Positions 10,838 to 21,764 of a stretch of DNA of 64,000 nt are shown here, one piece after another. The position numbers were made by a program, and so were the translations under genes. How positions within the stretch are numbered: the stretch's first letter is position 1; the number at the start of each line of letters is the position of its first letter. Source of the stretch: Gracilaria vermiculophylla (taxonomy: Eukaryota; Rhodophyta; Florideophyceae; Gracilariales; Gracilariaceae); NCBI GenBank assembly GCA_019155205.2, contig JAHNZQ020000049.1:115064-179063 (forward strand), in the 5' to 3' direction. The notes below the pieces were generated by a model. It worked only from the letters and a program-made list of their open reading frames with translations, did not search any database and was not told the DNA's origin.

Positions 10838-12096
10838 TCGCTTCTTCGTTTTTGGGCCATATTTTGTCGCATAGGGCCATCTGAATCATTCAAGACGGGA
10901 TGAAAGAAGTGAGCCACGTGGCATTCTTTGATACGGCGCTCTGACGTACCGTTCTTAGTGTTGATTGAAAGGCGCAATACGTCATACCCAGCATGCGAAC
11001 ACCCACACTTTCGGAGTTGTCCAAATATGGTCCATACCCTCTGCATTTATTCTTCTCAAAAAAAATATAACATATATTCAATAAAAATTGGTAAAGTAGT
11101 GTGACACCCGCGAAAAAAAAAGTTGCAACGAAGAGGCTCCAAAGACCATTCTCATCAAATGGTTGAAGTCACAGAAGTCTTTCAGACGACAGCGGCTTCC
11201 CCAGTTCTATCCAAAATTTGCATCGTTATTGTGCACGTGTATAGCCTTCTCCAGGAGTTCCTACAATCTATACACAAGGCTTCGGAGAAACCAATCATTT
11301 TGAGAAACCACTTTGCAGTAAAACCCTTTAATTCATATTTAGCTCTTCTTTTTCTTCCACGCCCCATCACGTCCGGGAAGAGTATGCATCTCACGGGGTA
11401 CACTGATGATCTCAGCTCTCCTCAGTTCCCGGTGATTTAAGTTCTGAGTTTTCCTCCCAAAACAAGAGATCGTTGTTCGTTTTACTCCGGCAGCAATCAA
11501 AAAATGCCAAAATTTTGAACTTTAGAAATTCTGAAGTACGACTTGTCCTAAGGTATTACGTATCGTTTTATCAAATCGATTGGGTACGTCACATGGACAT
11601 CACCCCCCAAATGCAGCTTACATTAGTGGGGAGATCCAGGCCATGTTAAATATCCTGAAAGCTGTCCTCGCGAGCTCAAATGTTTTATGGAAAAATCTTT
11701 TTCAAAGGAAACGTGGTGTTAGGCTTTCACTGAATGGCAAAATGAACGATAATCATCAATGCTTATTGAAAGATGAATCACACGATGACATCAAAATATT
11801 TGTAGTAATTAGGGGTTTGTCCTCACGACATAGTTCCTTGTCAAAATAGAATTGCACAAGTCTTCCCACGAGCAAGCATCAGTTGTTTCCAACGTGAAAC
11901 ATCATCCAGTCTGTAGCAAGTCAGTCTAGCGAATGGAAAGATTTTACGTGTGCAGGAGCGACTGTGCAACATTCTGCTTTTCACTCATTGATATGATTGC
12001 TACCTTCCGAAGATCTGCCTCTAGGTCAAAAAGCCCAGAATTGAAACGGGACAGCGATTTTGCAGCCCACCATTCCAATGAACGGATGAGCGAGCT
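10838..12096. other. Intergenic
   Basis: No supported gene. Frames such as 11123-11440 lack an ATG start and have no recognisable content. Confidence 0.4.
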
Positions 12097-13188
12097 CTAC
12101 TTCGGTTTACCGCCATCACCACCGGCGCCAGCGACCGCTGTGTTAACAAACTGACCATTGATGCTGCCGCCACCAACTACAGTACCTGCAGCACCATTGC
12201 CTACAACATTTCCTCCGCCGCCGTCGCCACTCACGCTGCCACCTATGGCAACAGCATTACCACCATTTCCGCCGTTACCACCCCGCCCACCGCTGCTGTG
12301 TCCCCCGTGACCACCATTTCCTCCAATAGCGGTGTTAGAGAATTCTCCATTGATGCTACCGTTACCAATAACAGTGCCAGCCGCGCCGTTCCCAACCGTG
12401 TTGCCGCCGCCGCCGCCACCACCACCGCCATCGACACTGCCTCCTATCGCAACTGCATCACCACCGCGTCCACCATTGCCGCCATACACACCATTACCGC
12501 CATCGCCGCCTTTACCAGCCACCGCGGTGTTGGTGAATTTTCCATTGATACTACCGTCACCCACCACCGTGCCGGCAGCTCCATTCGCTACGGTATTGCC
12601 ACCGCCGCCATCACCGCTTCCCCCACCCACATTGCCGCCAATGGCTAATGCGTTACCGCCATCGCCGCCATTACCAGCATTCTTGCCGCTGGAACCACTG
12701 CCGCCATCTCCGCCCACTGCTGTGTTTGAGAAAACTCCATTGATGCTGCCGCCACCAATGACGGTACCCACGGCACCGTTTGCCACCGCGTTACCGCCAC
12801 CGCCGCTTCCGCTTCCATCGCTGTTCACGCTGCCTCCAATCGCTGTGGCATCACCGCCCTTTCCACCGTCGCCAGCGAGGTCGCCGGCAGCACCGGCTCC
12901 GCCTTTTCCGCCCAATGCAGTGTTGAAGAACTGGCCGGTGATGCTTCCGTCGCCAATCACAAGCCCAGCGGCCCCATTCGCTGCGTTGACGCCGAATCCA
13001 CCAGTTACAGAGGCGCCTATAGCAAGCGCAGCTCCGCCGTCACCACCACGGCCACCCACACGCCATCCTCTTTTTCCCAGCCAGACCACAGGAATAGCCA
13101 CTCCCTGGGTGCATGAGAAAATAAGTAGAGACAGCAGCACCAGCTGCAACCGAAGTAAGGAGGGCATGAAGCGGTGTATCATTAACAT
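12097..13188 (-). CDS. Secreted glycine-rich repeat protein
   Basis: 363 residues from the first ATG (13188); MPSLLRL seven codons further is another possible start. A hydrophobic signal peptide (LLRLQLVLLSLLIFSCTQG) precedes VAIPVVWLGKRGW. The rest is about five repeats of roughly 60-65 residues. Each has a GGDGGNA.AIGGSV block, a Gly spacer, GNTV.NGAAGTV.G, then GSING.F.NTAV.G and another Gly run. Regular T/N/S/G turns with alternating A/I/V suggest a parallel beta-roll or polyglycine-type structural repeat; this is inference. Likely extracellular or wall-associated. The smaller protein at 25421-25903 shares the Gly blocks and the F.NSAV.G motif. A TATA box lies about 55 bases upstream. The proline-rich plus-strand frame over the same span is a shadow. 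Confidence 0.8.
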   Translation of the reverse strand: MLMIHRFMPSLLRLQLVLLSLLIFSCTQGVAIPVVWLGKRGWRVGGRGGDGGAALAIGASVTGGFGVNAANGAAGLVIGDGSITGQFFNTALGGKGGAGAAGDLAGDGGKGGDATAIGGSVNSDGSGSGGGGNAVANGAVGTVIGGGSINGVFSNTAVGGDGGSGSSGKNAGNGGDGGNALAIGGNVGGGSGDGGGGNTVANGAAGTVVGDGSINGKFTNTAVAGKGGDGGNGVYGGNGGRGGDAVAIGGSVDGGGGGGGGGNTVGNGAAGTVIGNGSINGEFSNTAIGGNGGHGGHSSGGRGGNGGNGGNAVAIGGSVSGDGGGGNVVGNGAAGTVVGGGSINGQFVNTAVAGAGGDGGKPK

Positions 13189-13238
13189 TTCGACCACGAT
13201 GTGTCAGAAAAGAAGCGGGTCTCAGCGTGACTGTGAGG

Positions 13239-13246
13239 TTTTTATA
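13239..13246 (-). promoter_or_regulatory. TATA box of glycine-rich repeat gene
   Basis: TATAAAAA on the minus strand, 51-58 bases upstream of the ATG at 13188. This leaves room for a ~25-base leader. Confidence 0.65.
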
Positions 13247-13259
13247 GCGCCGAAAGCGC

Positions 13260-16200
13260 CGAATCCCTGGCGATACGACGCAGATTCAGTGAGGATGGCG
13301 GGGGCGGGGAAGACGAGAGCTCAAGGCTCGGCATATGGCATTCAGATGGATGGCGATACTTGTAAAGAGCTGTCAAGTGCGGCGCGAATTTGGTAGCCGC
13401 GGTACATACAGATGGTCGTGTATGCGAATACTGCGCGTCGTGTACGTTTTCGGTGCGCAACAACGATGCAAGAAAAAGCAAATTCGCAACGGGTGATGAT
13501 CAGCTGATACGAATTGGAAGCCGAGGGATTAGGGTTGTTTCTGACGGAGGGCTGCTTTGTGTTGCTCCACGTAATGCTTCTCGAAGTGATTGGCGCTGCG
13601 AGGAGATGTAGAGCTGCAGCATTGACGTGATGTTTGGCAAAGCATGGAGCCGGCGTGGAAGAAGCTGACAGTAGCTTGGCGGCCCGCCGTCTCCACTGCT
13701 CAAAGGCCTGTCGCACTACGAAAAATAACACTATTTATCCACTGTTTACCGTTGCGCCTTTCTCCTCATCGCATACGCTTTTCAAAGTCTTATTGCTTAA
13801 ACTGAACTTCGAGCACTGTGCATGTAGTGATGTTTAGTTGCCTGCAATTCAGTCCAGGTTGAAGTCGCTTGTGTTCTCCATTCCCGGCCGACAGCACTCA
13901 GACCCGCAGATCTTACGATGTGAGAGAAGCACATACCATTCCGCTGTCTTTCACGTCTTTCAAACAAGCGGCACTCGTTGAGGAGCACAAAATGCGTGCG
14001 ACAAACAGTAATAAAACTCATAGCCCAATCAGCATTCCTGGAGAAGATAGCGCATGTCCAATCACGTCACCAACGCTCCTGTCTCGAGCACATATCACCC
14101 GCTAATCTCACGGAATTTATGAAAGGGTTTTATTCACATTGTAGTGTTCTGGTCCAGAGGAACTTTTTCCATTGATCAGCATTTATACGAGCTTTATTTG
14201 AACCTTGTTGAAGAAACAAAGGCTGGTGCTGAACAGCGCGTGTTTTCCAGTACGTTACCATTACAGTATTGAGCGCCTTCTTAAATTGGTTAGAGAGCAA
14301 TTCTGGCACAGACCGAAATTTTCTTACAGTGTCGTGTACAGAAAATGGAAGCCCGTCTTCAGTTGCAACGTGCAACTCGGTCTCTTTGCGTCAAGCTGTG
14401 TTACCATTGAGTTTGGGCTCATGTCGCTTTCTGTGCGTAACTGCATAGTTTGAACTTAAATTTTACTACAGTATCTTTACTCTCTGAAGCATTTGTTCTT
14501 TGACATTTGTGCTTTACTAAATCTTGCGGGAATTAGCGAAGGAGAAGAATAATCAGTGCAAGCTGGTTGCACGAAATGAGCGGAAGTTTTGTATATTTGT
14601 CAAGCAAATTGCATGGGACTCTATAATCAAAAAGAGGTCCATGATGCGGTACAAGCTTCTTAGTTTAGACAAAGCGGTAACACTAGCGCAATGTTTTCTC
14701 AAGTTTTTTCCTTAGACATTAATCACGACATAAAGTTGACTATCTCACTTCATGATGCTACACTATATTTGTGTAATATAAGCATATAAAAATAAAATTT
14801 ATTCGTCATAGGTTACAACCTTTTCGCATGCACAACCATTCTCTACAGACACCTACTCTCTAGGCAAGATATATAGTCATGTTTTCTTGTAAAAACTTTT
14901 AAGCTTCGAAACTGATTACATAAATATGATGAACGGGGAGAGTAGTAGACTTTCATGCAAACACATACGAACAAGAAAATATGGAGCGTACTACATACTT
15001 TACAAATGTCAGTGGGTCTCGTTCAATGTTGTCATTGTGCAGGTAACGTATTCTTGAAGTGAGATAGGTACCACTCAATGGCTGTATCTCCGTCAACACA
15101 TCCTTCGTGGAATAATGATGCTTGCACCCACTATCAGTTGGGAATGCGTATTGCCAAAGCATTGCCTACAAGTTTACTTTGTTTATCGGGACTTGTTTAT
15201 AAATATGATATACAACGCATATTGAAGCTTTTTATACTCCTATATATATTAAAGCTTTTTATATTCTCACAACAACGCCTGCATAAATTTAAATCGCAGT
15301 CAACAATAAACCACAAAAACATATAAATTTTTATGCACAAGGTCGATCTTTTTGCAACAAGTATAATATTTTGCATTGCTTGCGTATTTGAATTTTCTTT
15401 TTTTTGCAATTTGAATAACCTTTTGTTCCGTTTATCAAATGTGTTGATATAAAAAAATCAAAAAAACATCAAAAGAATTAAAATTACCAAGTTGGTGTCT
15501 AAAAGCTTCAGCATGCCATCGGATGGTTAAGGTTTTGTATACGAAAAATATATCCAATTTTTAAACACTAATAAGAAAACTGTTTGAGATAAGTGAACGT
15601 TGATGATTTTTTTAATACAGCAGTCCCTATTTATGTCAACTGCATATGTAAAGCTATATGAAATGCTGATTTTCCTCACAAAACTTTTGTATCAAACAAA
15701 AGTTATGTACAAACTTATTATGTATATCAAAACGCTGGTAAAACAAATATTACATTTTACGGAAGATAGATACAAATTCAAAAAAGAACGTCAACAAAAA
15801 TACCCGACTGCAGATAATTAATCAAGAAAAAGAACGTGCTCCTCAAAGTCGACTATATGAGACATTATGTTTTCAAAATGGCACTCAAAAATCTTATGTC
15901 ACTAACAAAAATTTCTACAAAAACAATGTTTTTCTAAAGACCTATGCTACTTGTGCTCTCGAAAAAATGAAATTATGAAAAAAATTGTAAACATTTAAAG
16001 AAAAAATAATTCTATTTATAAAAAGATCATTTAAGAACTCGGCATGATTTTAGATTTTAAAAGATATGTTTACGATAAGAGCTTGAAAACTTCAATGATT
16101 GATGTATTAAATGTAGAACATATGATTACCATGTATTTCATATGCTCTACATCAAATGTTTGTTGATAATACTGAAAAGCAGTGGGTTATAAAATATTTT

Positions 16201-17509
16201 TCAAAGAACTTTGTTTAAAAAACATGCATCCTGTTGATAATTGACGGACGTAGTTTTTGAATAGCCTCAAAGATCAAACGCAAATAATACTGAAAAACAA
16301 AAAAACATTCGGTAGAATGCATAAACTGTATCACTGAGACATATAAGTTTTAGTTTTTTTGTATGGTACTACAGATACGTTTGCTGCACATACGTGAGGC
16401 TAACAGCCTGATGATGGAAGTTTCATAATTAATAAAAATATACAGCACAGAGCACTTAAAAAAAGTCTGAAGAAATCTCTTTTTCTTCACTCAGGCTTTG
16501 GAGAACATGTAAAATAATTTCCAAAAGTACATGTTTCATATGAAAGTTTAATCAAAAAGCAGCAGAACACAAACAATGCATTTTTTTTAAATTAATAAAT
16601 CTCCTCGAGGGTTGTAAATCTTATGAGCAGAAACACAAAAAAAACAGTATTAGTTTTAAATGCATTATTATGAAGAAATGTTTTGAGGTAGACTCACAAA
16701 TTTGTTGAGTTTAATTGTATCGAAAAGACGACGGAGTGAAAATGTTTACACAGATTCATTTAATGTTTTGTGTTTTAATTACTGCTGCACACTCTTTATG
16801 GTACCCTTTGAGAAGCAAAATGTGTTGACACTGTAATAATATAAACAATCGCTTATTTTAAACTGGAGAGAAAACTATTTCAAAGAGTAAATAGGTGCAG
16901 AAAAGATAAATAGATAAGCGATAGGGCAAGCTTGGAGTGCACATTAAAAGTTTAAAGTCGAACAAAGATCCATTAACCCAAATAACTTTTGAATAATTTG
17001 CCCTTTCGCTCAAATGTCGTGCACAATGCTGATTTTTGTGCAATTCATTTGTGTTTGTTGAAGTTTTTATGTTCTTAAATTGTATTTGCATTTGTCCAAG
17101 TGAGAGTGTTTTGATCCATACCAAAAGTTTTTCTACAACTTTACTTTTCCGGTTTTTTCTTAATATTCGCTTCAAAGACTTACTGTGACACGAATCGTGT
17201 GAACTTTTGATTGGCTCAAGGGGAAAGGCTGGGGAATAATTCCTTGTCGGAAAATATATAATTATTTCAGATTCTGAAAAACATGTCTCTCCTACTTATA
17301 TTGGGCCGGACTAACGTAATACAGGGGATATCCCTCCCTGATTTATAAGAGGAAATTCTGTTCGAATGTAACAAATATTGAAATCAATATAACGAAGAGG
17401 ATAACAGCGAATTGTTCTGCATTGAGGGGGAAACATAGATTCTTCTGCAAGTTAAAGGAACAATTATGTTGGCAGATGCCCCCCATATTTTTTCTTGACA
17501 CGATTCACC
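13260..17509. other. Intergenic, becoming very AT-rich
   Basis: No supported gene. The segment from about 14.5 to 17.3 kb is strongly AT-rich with many A and T homopolymers. No transposon termini, coding frame or RNA gene is recognised. The last ~250 bases contain an AT stretch (aaaatatataattattt near 17252) that may belong to the promoter of the downstream glycosyltransferase. Confidence 0.5.
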
Positions 17510-18886
17510 ATGACTTTTATCATAAAGCGGATGATAGTATTCTCATTTGTGCTCTGGATCGCGTTTTTATTATATACTTTTGTACCTATAAATATCTCGA
17601 CACGGCATCAGCAAATGAGCATTCATCAATACCTTAAGCCAAATATTAGAAGCCAATATACCCCTCTTCAGTCACACTTGGAGGAAAATGGAAGCTTGAA
17701 ACTACGGAGAATATTACTGGACAATTATATTCAGTTCCACCAAAAACAAAGGCTAAAAGCTGAGGAAGCAAAGACTCACTATGCCGTTATTCGAACTTTA
17801 GTATATCACGGAAGGTCATGGCGAGGTCTTGGCGATCGACTCCGAGGAGTAATACAGGCATATTTGCTGGCCGTGGCAACAAACAGGGTTTTATTAATAG
17901 ATTGGCAATATCCTTTTCCTCTCACCCAGGTGTTGAACTCGGAATCAGAGAGTGGGAATTTTTTGTTCAACAGCACAGTATTTGCAGAAACCCACCGTAA
18001 AAGCAACGGAAGAAGAGATTCTATACGTCTTCGAAACGCAAGCTTCGACCATCTGGAGCCTTTCAAAGGCAACATCAGTACTGTGCATATGATGACGAAT
18101 CCGAAACCAGAGTGGAGAAAGTTTTTGAAAGTTTTGCGGAAGGAGTCCGCTTCGGCTGTTTTGTCGGAACTTCAAAAGATGGGTGTCCTGAAAACCCAGG
18201 AGCTCCCGGATGTTGTGTGTTCTTTAATTTTTCGAACCATTTTTCAACCCTCGACATTGCTCAAGAAAAAACTAGAAGAGATTGAGCAAGGTACAAGCAC
18301 TTGCTTTCCGTGTGTTCTTTGTCGCAAAGACAGTGTTGTCTCTCAGATTCCTCAGTATATTTCAATTCATGCAAGACTTGGAACAGCAATTGAGCAAGAT
18401 GCTCCAAAGCGCTTCAATTTAAGCGAACATGAATTGAGCCTGCCTGACATTGCAAAATGTCTGGCGTACCATGCCCGTGAAACCGCAAAGCTGATGGGGC
18501 TTCGCTATGGCAACTACTTTTTAGCAACTGACACGGAAGACATGAAGAATCATTTGAAGAAAGAACTCACTTCTTGCGAAGGGTGCAAAGACGACGTGAA
18601 AATCATGCACTCTGAGTGCAGTCTAAAGCATGTGAGAGATTTAGATGGAAACAACCAAGATGACTTTGATATTTTCATGAACACATTTGTTGATCTGTCC
18701 ATGCTTGCTAAAGGGGAGGCATTGCTGAGTTTGCCATCTGGATTTGCTGACATAGCGCAGTGGATGGGTCCTATAAATCTTCATAAGAGGCTGACGTTCG
18801 AACAATGCTCTATGGAAAAAAAAATGAGGGAATCAAGACTTGACCAAATTGAAGCATCGAGAGACAGGACTGAAGTGTTTCTTTGA
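17510..18886 (+). CDS. Golgi-type glycosyltransferase, fucosyltransferase-like
   Basis: 458 residues from the first ATG. The N-terminus has a short basic cytosolic tail (MTFIIKRM) and one membrane anchor (IVFSFVLWIAFLLYTFV), the type II layout of Golgi glycosyltransferases. A stem region follows. The catalytic domain shows RGLGDRLRGVIQAYLLA and NRVLLIDW near residues 105-135, YISIHARLG near 285, FLATDTEDM near 345 and LLSLPSGFADIAQW near 410. This order (GxGDRLRG, IDW, HxRxG, TD, SGF) matches the GT-B fold fucosyltransferases of the NodZ/GT23/O-fucosyltransferase group. The Arg of HARLG would bind GDP-fucose in those families. Four Cys lie in CFPCVLC just before the HARLG strand. Acceptor and exact family cannot be told. 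Confidence 0.7.
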   Translation: MTFIIKRMIVFSFVLWIAFLLYTFVPINISTRHQQMSIHQYLKPNIRSQYTPLQSHLEENGSLKLRRILLDNYIQFHQKQRLKAEEAKTHYAVIRTLVYHGRSWRGLGDRLRGVIQAYLLAVATNRVLLIDWQYPFPLTQVLNSESESGNFLFNSTVFAETHRKSNGRRDSIRLRNASFDHLEPFKGNISTVHMMTNPKPEWRKFLKVLRKESASAVLSELQKMGVLKTQELPDVVCSLIFRTIFQPSTLLKKKLEEIEQGTSTCFPCVLCRKDSVVSQIPQYISIHARLGTAIEQDAPKRFNLSEHELSLPDIAKCLAYHARETAKLMGLRYGNYFLATDTEDMKNHLKKELTSCEGCKDDVKIMHSECSLKHVRDLDGNNQDDFDIFMNTFVDLSMLAKGEALLSLPSGFADIAQWMGPINLHKRLTFEQCSMEKKMRESRLDQIEASRDRTEVFL

Positions 18887-19619
18887 TGGTTTTGTATGAA
18901 GCATTCTTTATAAACAACGCTAGAATGCACAGAGCTTTGGTCAAAGACCAACTTCGAATTGCATATGATCAGTGAACAATTGATGCAGTCGGACGAAAAA
19001 AAAGGTCTACATGAGTGCAAAGAGTGAATCGTTCTGCAACACTTTTATTGCATCTCACTACTGCTGGACACCCTGCATACTAACGCGATGACCACGTGGA
19101 CACGCTACATGTGCGCGGCAAGTACGAATGAGGGGACGTTCATATGAGTGAACATGCAACGGCAGCACTCACACGATAAATGACAGGGATCGAGCAATGT
19201 AAACCTTCGGTATGTGAGATGCGCTCCTCTTGAAGCACTGCATTGATAACTTGCGAGCGGCAACGGCGCGCGGCGTCTCGTCCGAAACGCAGGGGTGTGA
19301 TGGCGGCAGCGATTTTATAGATGGTGAGGTAATCGTGAAATCGTGGGGAAAGGTGGGCGCTGTCGTCAGAAGTGATGACATGAAGATACGAACCTGCATG
19401 CCTTCTTTACTACAAGGAGCTACAAGACACCCTCTGCAGTCGATACCTTATCGCTAAAGATTGTGGTGCGTCAGACAAGGTCGATCGAGGAAGAGGTCTG
19501 AGCACAAGTACACTCTTTCTCATGAAGCAGACTGCAAGATCTGCACAATGTGGGGGTGGTTTTGTCCGCGGAGCGCCGCCGTGCCCATCTTCAAGCTCAG
19601 AAAACACGAGCCGGAAGGC
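18887..19619. other. Intergenic
   Basis: The 3' regions of the glycosyltransferase (+) and the small protein gene (-) converge here. No further gene is supported. Confidence 0.4.
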
Positions 19620-19883
19620 CTACTTTCTCTGCCAACCCGAGTTTTCGGTGCGCCTGTAGTAGCCCTTCCCCGAAGGAGCGCGGTAATAGGAAGAGCCGTT
19701 GTCGTTGGCGTAGAAATAACTTCCATTCTTATTGCTGTAGTGATACGAGGAGCCTCGGTTTTGGTTTGTGCCACCAGGGGTGTTGAAGCGGTTTCCCTCG
19801 CTGTTCACCCCCGATGACTGCTGCGCCGGTTGTGAGCCGGAGTTAGGAGACGCGTTGGCATTCTCAGCCTGCTTGAACGACAT
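19620..19883 (-). CDS. Small Tyr/Asn/Ser-rich protein
   Basis: 87 residues from the first ATG. The N-terminal ~45 residues are Asn/Ser/Gln-rich. The C-terminal part alternates aromatic and polar residues (SSYHYSNKNGSYFYAND, then SSYYRAPSGKGYYRR). Similar NGSYYY-type small proteins occur widely in fungi and other eukaryotes without a known function; I recall the pattern but cannot search. There is no signal peptide or membrane segment. The frame extends upstream without an ATG. It could be an intrinsically disordered cytosolic or nuclear protein. Confidence 0.55.
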   Translation of the reverse strand: MSFKQAENANASPNSGSQPAQQSSGVNSEGNRFNTPGGTNQNRGSSYHYSNKNGSYFYANDNGSSYYRAPSGKGYYRRTENSGWQRK

Positions 19884-21084
19884 TGCGGCAACAACGATCT
19901 CTACTGCTTCGTGAACGACCCACCGCTGCGGACGGTCGTCGACCGGACGACGCACTCAGCCAGAAGTGCGTTCTGGAATTCATGTCCCCGTTGGTTTCTC
20001 TTCGAAATTTTGGTGTAAGGTGGCAGGATAGGCCCATTCTATATGTAAATTACATTGGAAAGATGCTTCCACGGGGAAGCTCCTCACTGCCTCACACGTT
20101 GCAACGTGGCGCCCCTTAGGTGCTTCTGCCGAACAAAGATCTGCAAACATGCCAGATCCTATTGCATTCATTCGTGCCTGTGCATGACCTTCGGGAATAT
20201 TCACATTTACAAAACTTAAATCGCCTTCGCCAGTGCGGTTCGGAGGAGATTGTAATTGCGTCAGAAATGGCGAAGTTCAGTAAGTTTTCGGGTGTGGAAA
20301 GATTTTGTGAGGGATACTCGGACAGCAGAAGGCCGGGGTGGGAACAGCGGTGTTGTAGTACGTGGCAGACGGTGAAAGCGCGGGAGGGCTTGGAGATGCG
20401 CCTCATGGGCGGTGCGCAAGGGTGTCCCACTGAGCACAAGATGCGAAACTTAGGAGAGAGCAGAAGCTGTAAGAAATGGTGCAGGAAATTGCCCGGAGGT
20501 CTTGCATTTGTGTTACTCCAAGCCATTTGAGTCGTTTTCGAGGCGAGGAGCCACGTGCTGCGGCTGCTGGACGCAACAATTAGTTTGTCATCTACGTTGT
20601 AGCATGCTGATGGGGTAGGTTTGCAAAGCACTGACGCGTTATCGTGAAGAACTTGTTTGGCCAGGGACTGCAACTACATTTGTTTAACGGCAGAGCGCCT
20701 TGGGGTTTACGACTTGACGTAGATGGTTCGAATCACGGCTTGCAATAACAAATAAACGTTGTTACTCCGCGGTTATTGTCTTTTGACGAAATCTTCACCT
20801 CCGCTGGCTTACGAAGAATCTATTGCGAGAGATCTACCCTCTCGCTGTTTAAAGTGTGATAGTGCAGCAATTAACGAGGTCATGCCTGCAAGATTGATTT
20901 GAAAATAACATATGACTTTATCAGCTGTTCGTGCATTACAATTCTGAGGTTTCGTTTTGGAGATCCGCAATTCATTATGTTCTAAAACACGAAAAACTCT
21001 CTGTTGCTCTTTGCTTTTGTTCTTTCATTTCTTCTTTCCGCTCACTCAATAAGGGTGACAAAGCCAGTTGTAAGCTCCATAGCA
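19884..21084. other. Intergenic, two overlapping doubtful frames
   Basis: Both strands are open around 20.1-20.65 kb (a plus-strand ATG at 20267; a minus-strand frame without ATG until its middle). They overlap and neither has a recognisable domain, so neither is called. Confidence 0.35.
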
Positions 21085-21696
21085 CTACAAATTCAGGCAA
21101 AATCCGAAGTTGTAGGCCACGCTGAGCAAATAAGTAATCGGTGCCTCCAACCATGGATACAGGTACTCCTCAGAGTACAAGTAGGGAAGAGGGGGACGAG
21201 AGGGTGAAGGAGGAGGAGTACGACATTCATGATCGCGAAGATGTTTAAGTCCATTGATAGTTGTCTTCAAACCGTCGATAAATGTCTGTCGCGAAGCTCC
21301 CTGAGGCCGCGATTTAACTTGTTGTCTTGCCTGTTCTCTTTGACAGTAATCACTATTTCGATCAATATCTGAAGGAATTACGAGACGAGGAAGCTCGATT
21401 AGCAGAGGGGCCCACTTTTCCATCCTGAAAATGTACAGTTGGCGACAGACATAGCCCGGATTGACACCTCCGTGATTGAAATCTTCCTGGAATGGCATAA
21501 AGCGGATTTCAGTGTCTGTGATAGATGCAGAAGAGTACGCCACAAATCGAGCTGGACCACATGAGCTTGACATAGTTCTTTGCCGGCCAGACACAGACGG
21601 TAAGAATGGAATATTCACCGGACATGTCGAGGGTGCTGCGATGCAAAGGGGAATGAAAGCCGCCAAGATTGAGATCAATAGAGTTTTAGGAATCAT
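21085..21696 (-). CDS. Secreted protein of unknown function
   Basis: 203 residues from ATG at 21696. The signal peptide (MIPKTLLISILAAFIPLCIA) is followed by APSTCPVNIPFLPS. The mature protein has six Cys, a beta-looking block (GPARFVAYSSASITDTEIRF), a charged Gln/Arg section and a proline-rich linker (RTPPPSPSRPPLPY) before an aromatic C-terminus. No domain family is recognised. A TATA box lies about 65 bases upstream, which supports the start. Confidence 0.65.
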   Translation of the reverse strand: MIPKTLLISILAAFIPLCIAAPSTCPVNIPFLPSVSGRQRTMSSSCGPARFVAYSSASITDTEIRFMPFQEDFNHGGVNPGYVCRQLYIFRMEKWAPLLIELPRLVIPSDIDRNSDYCQREQARQQVKSRPQGASRQTFIDGLKTTINGLKHLRDHECRTPPPSPSRPPLPYLYSEEYLYPWLEAPITYLLSVAYNFGFCLNL

Positions 21697-21756
21697 TTTT
21701 GAGAAAGGTTGTTGAGAAGGCAGACTTGCATCGGTGAAAGTGATGCAAAGATTACC

Positions 21757-21764
21757 CTTTTATA
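21757..21764 (-). promoter_or_regulatory. TATA box of secreted-protein gene
   Basis: TATAAAAG on the minus strand, 61-68 bases upstream of the ATG at 21696. Confidence 0.6.

Noticed and set aside
12332..13396. Long proline-rich plus-strand frame
   Set aside because: It is the antisense of the glycine-rich repeat gene (Gly codons GGN read back as Pro CCN). The minus strand has the signal peptide and TATA box.
20116..20673. 185-codon minus-strand frame
   Set aside because: There is no ATG near its start, it overlaps an equally long plus-strand frame, and nothing is recognisable.
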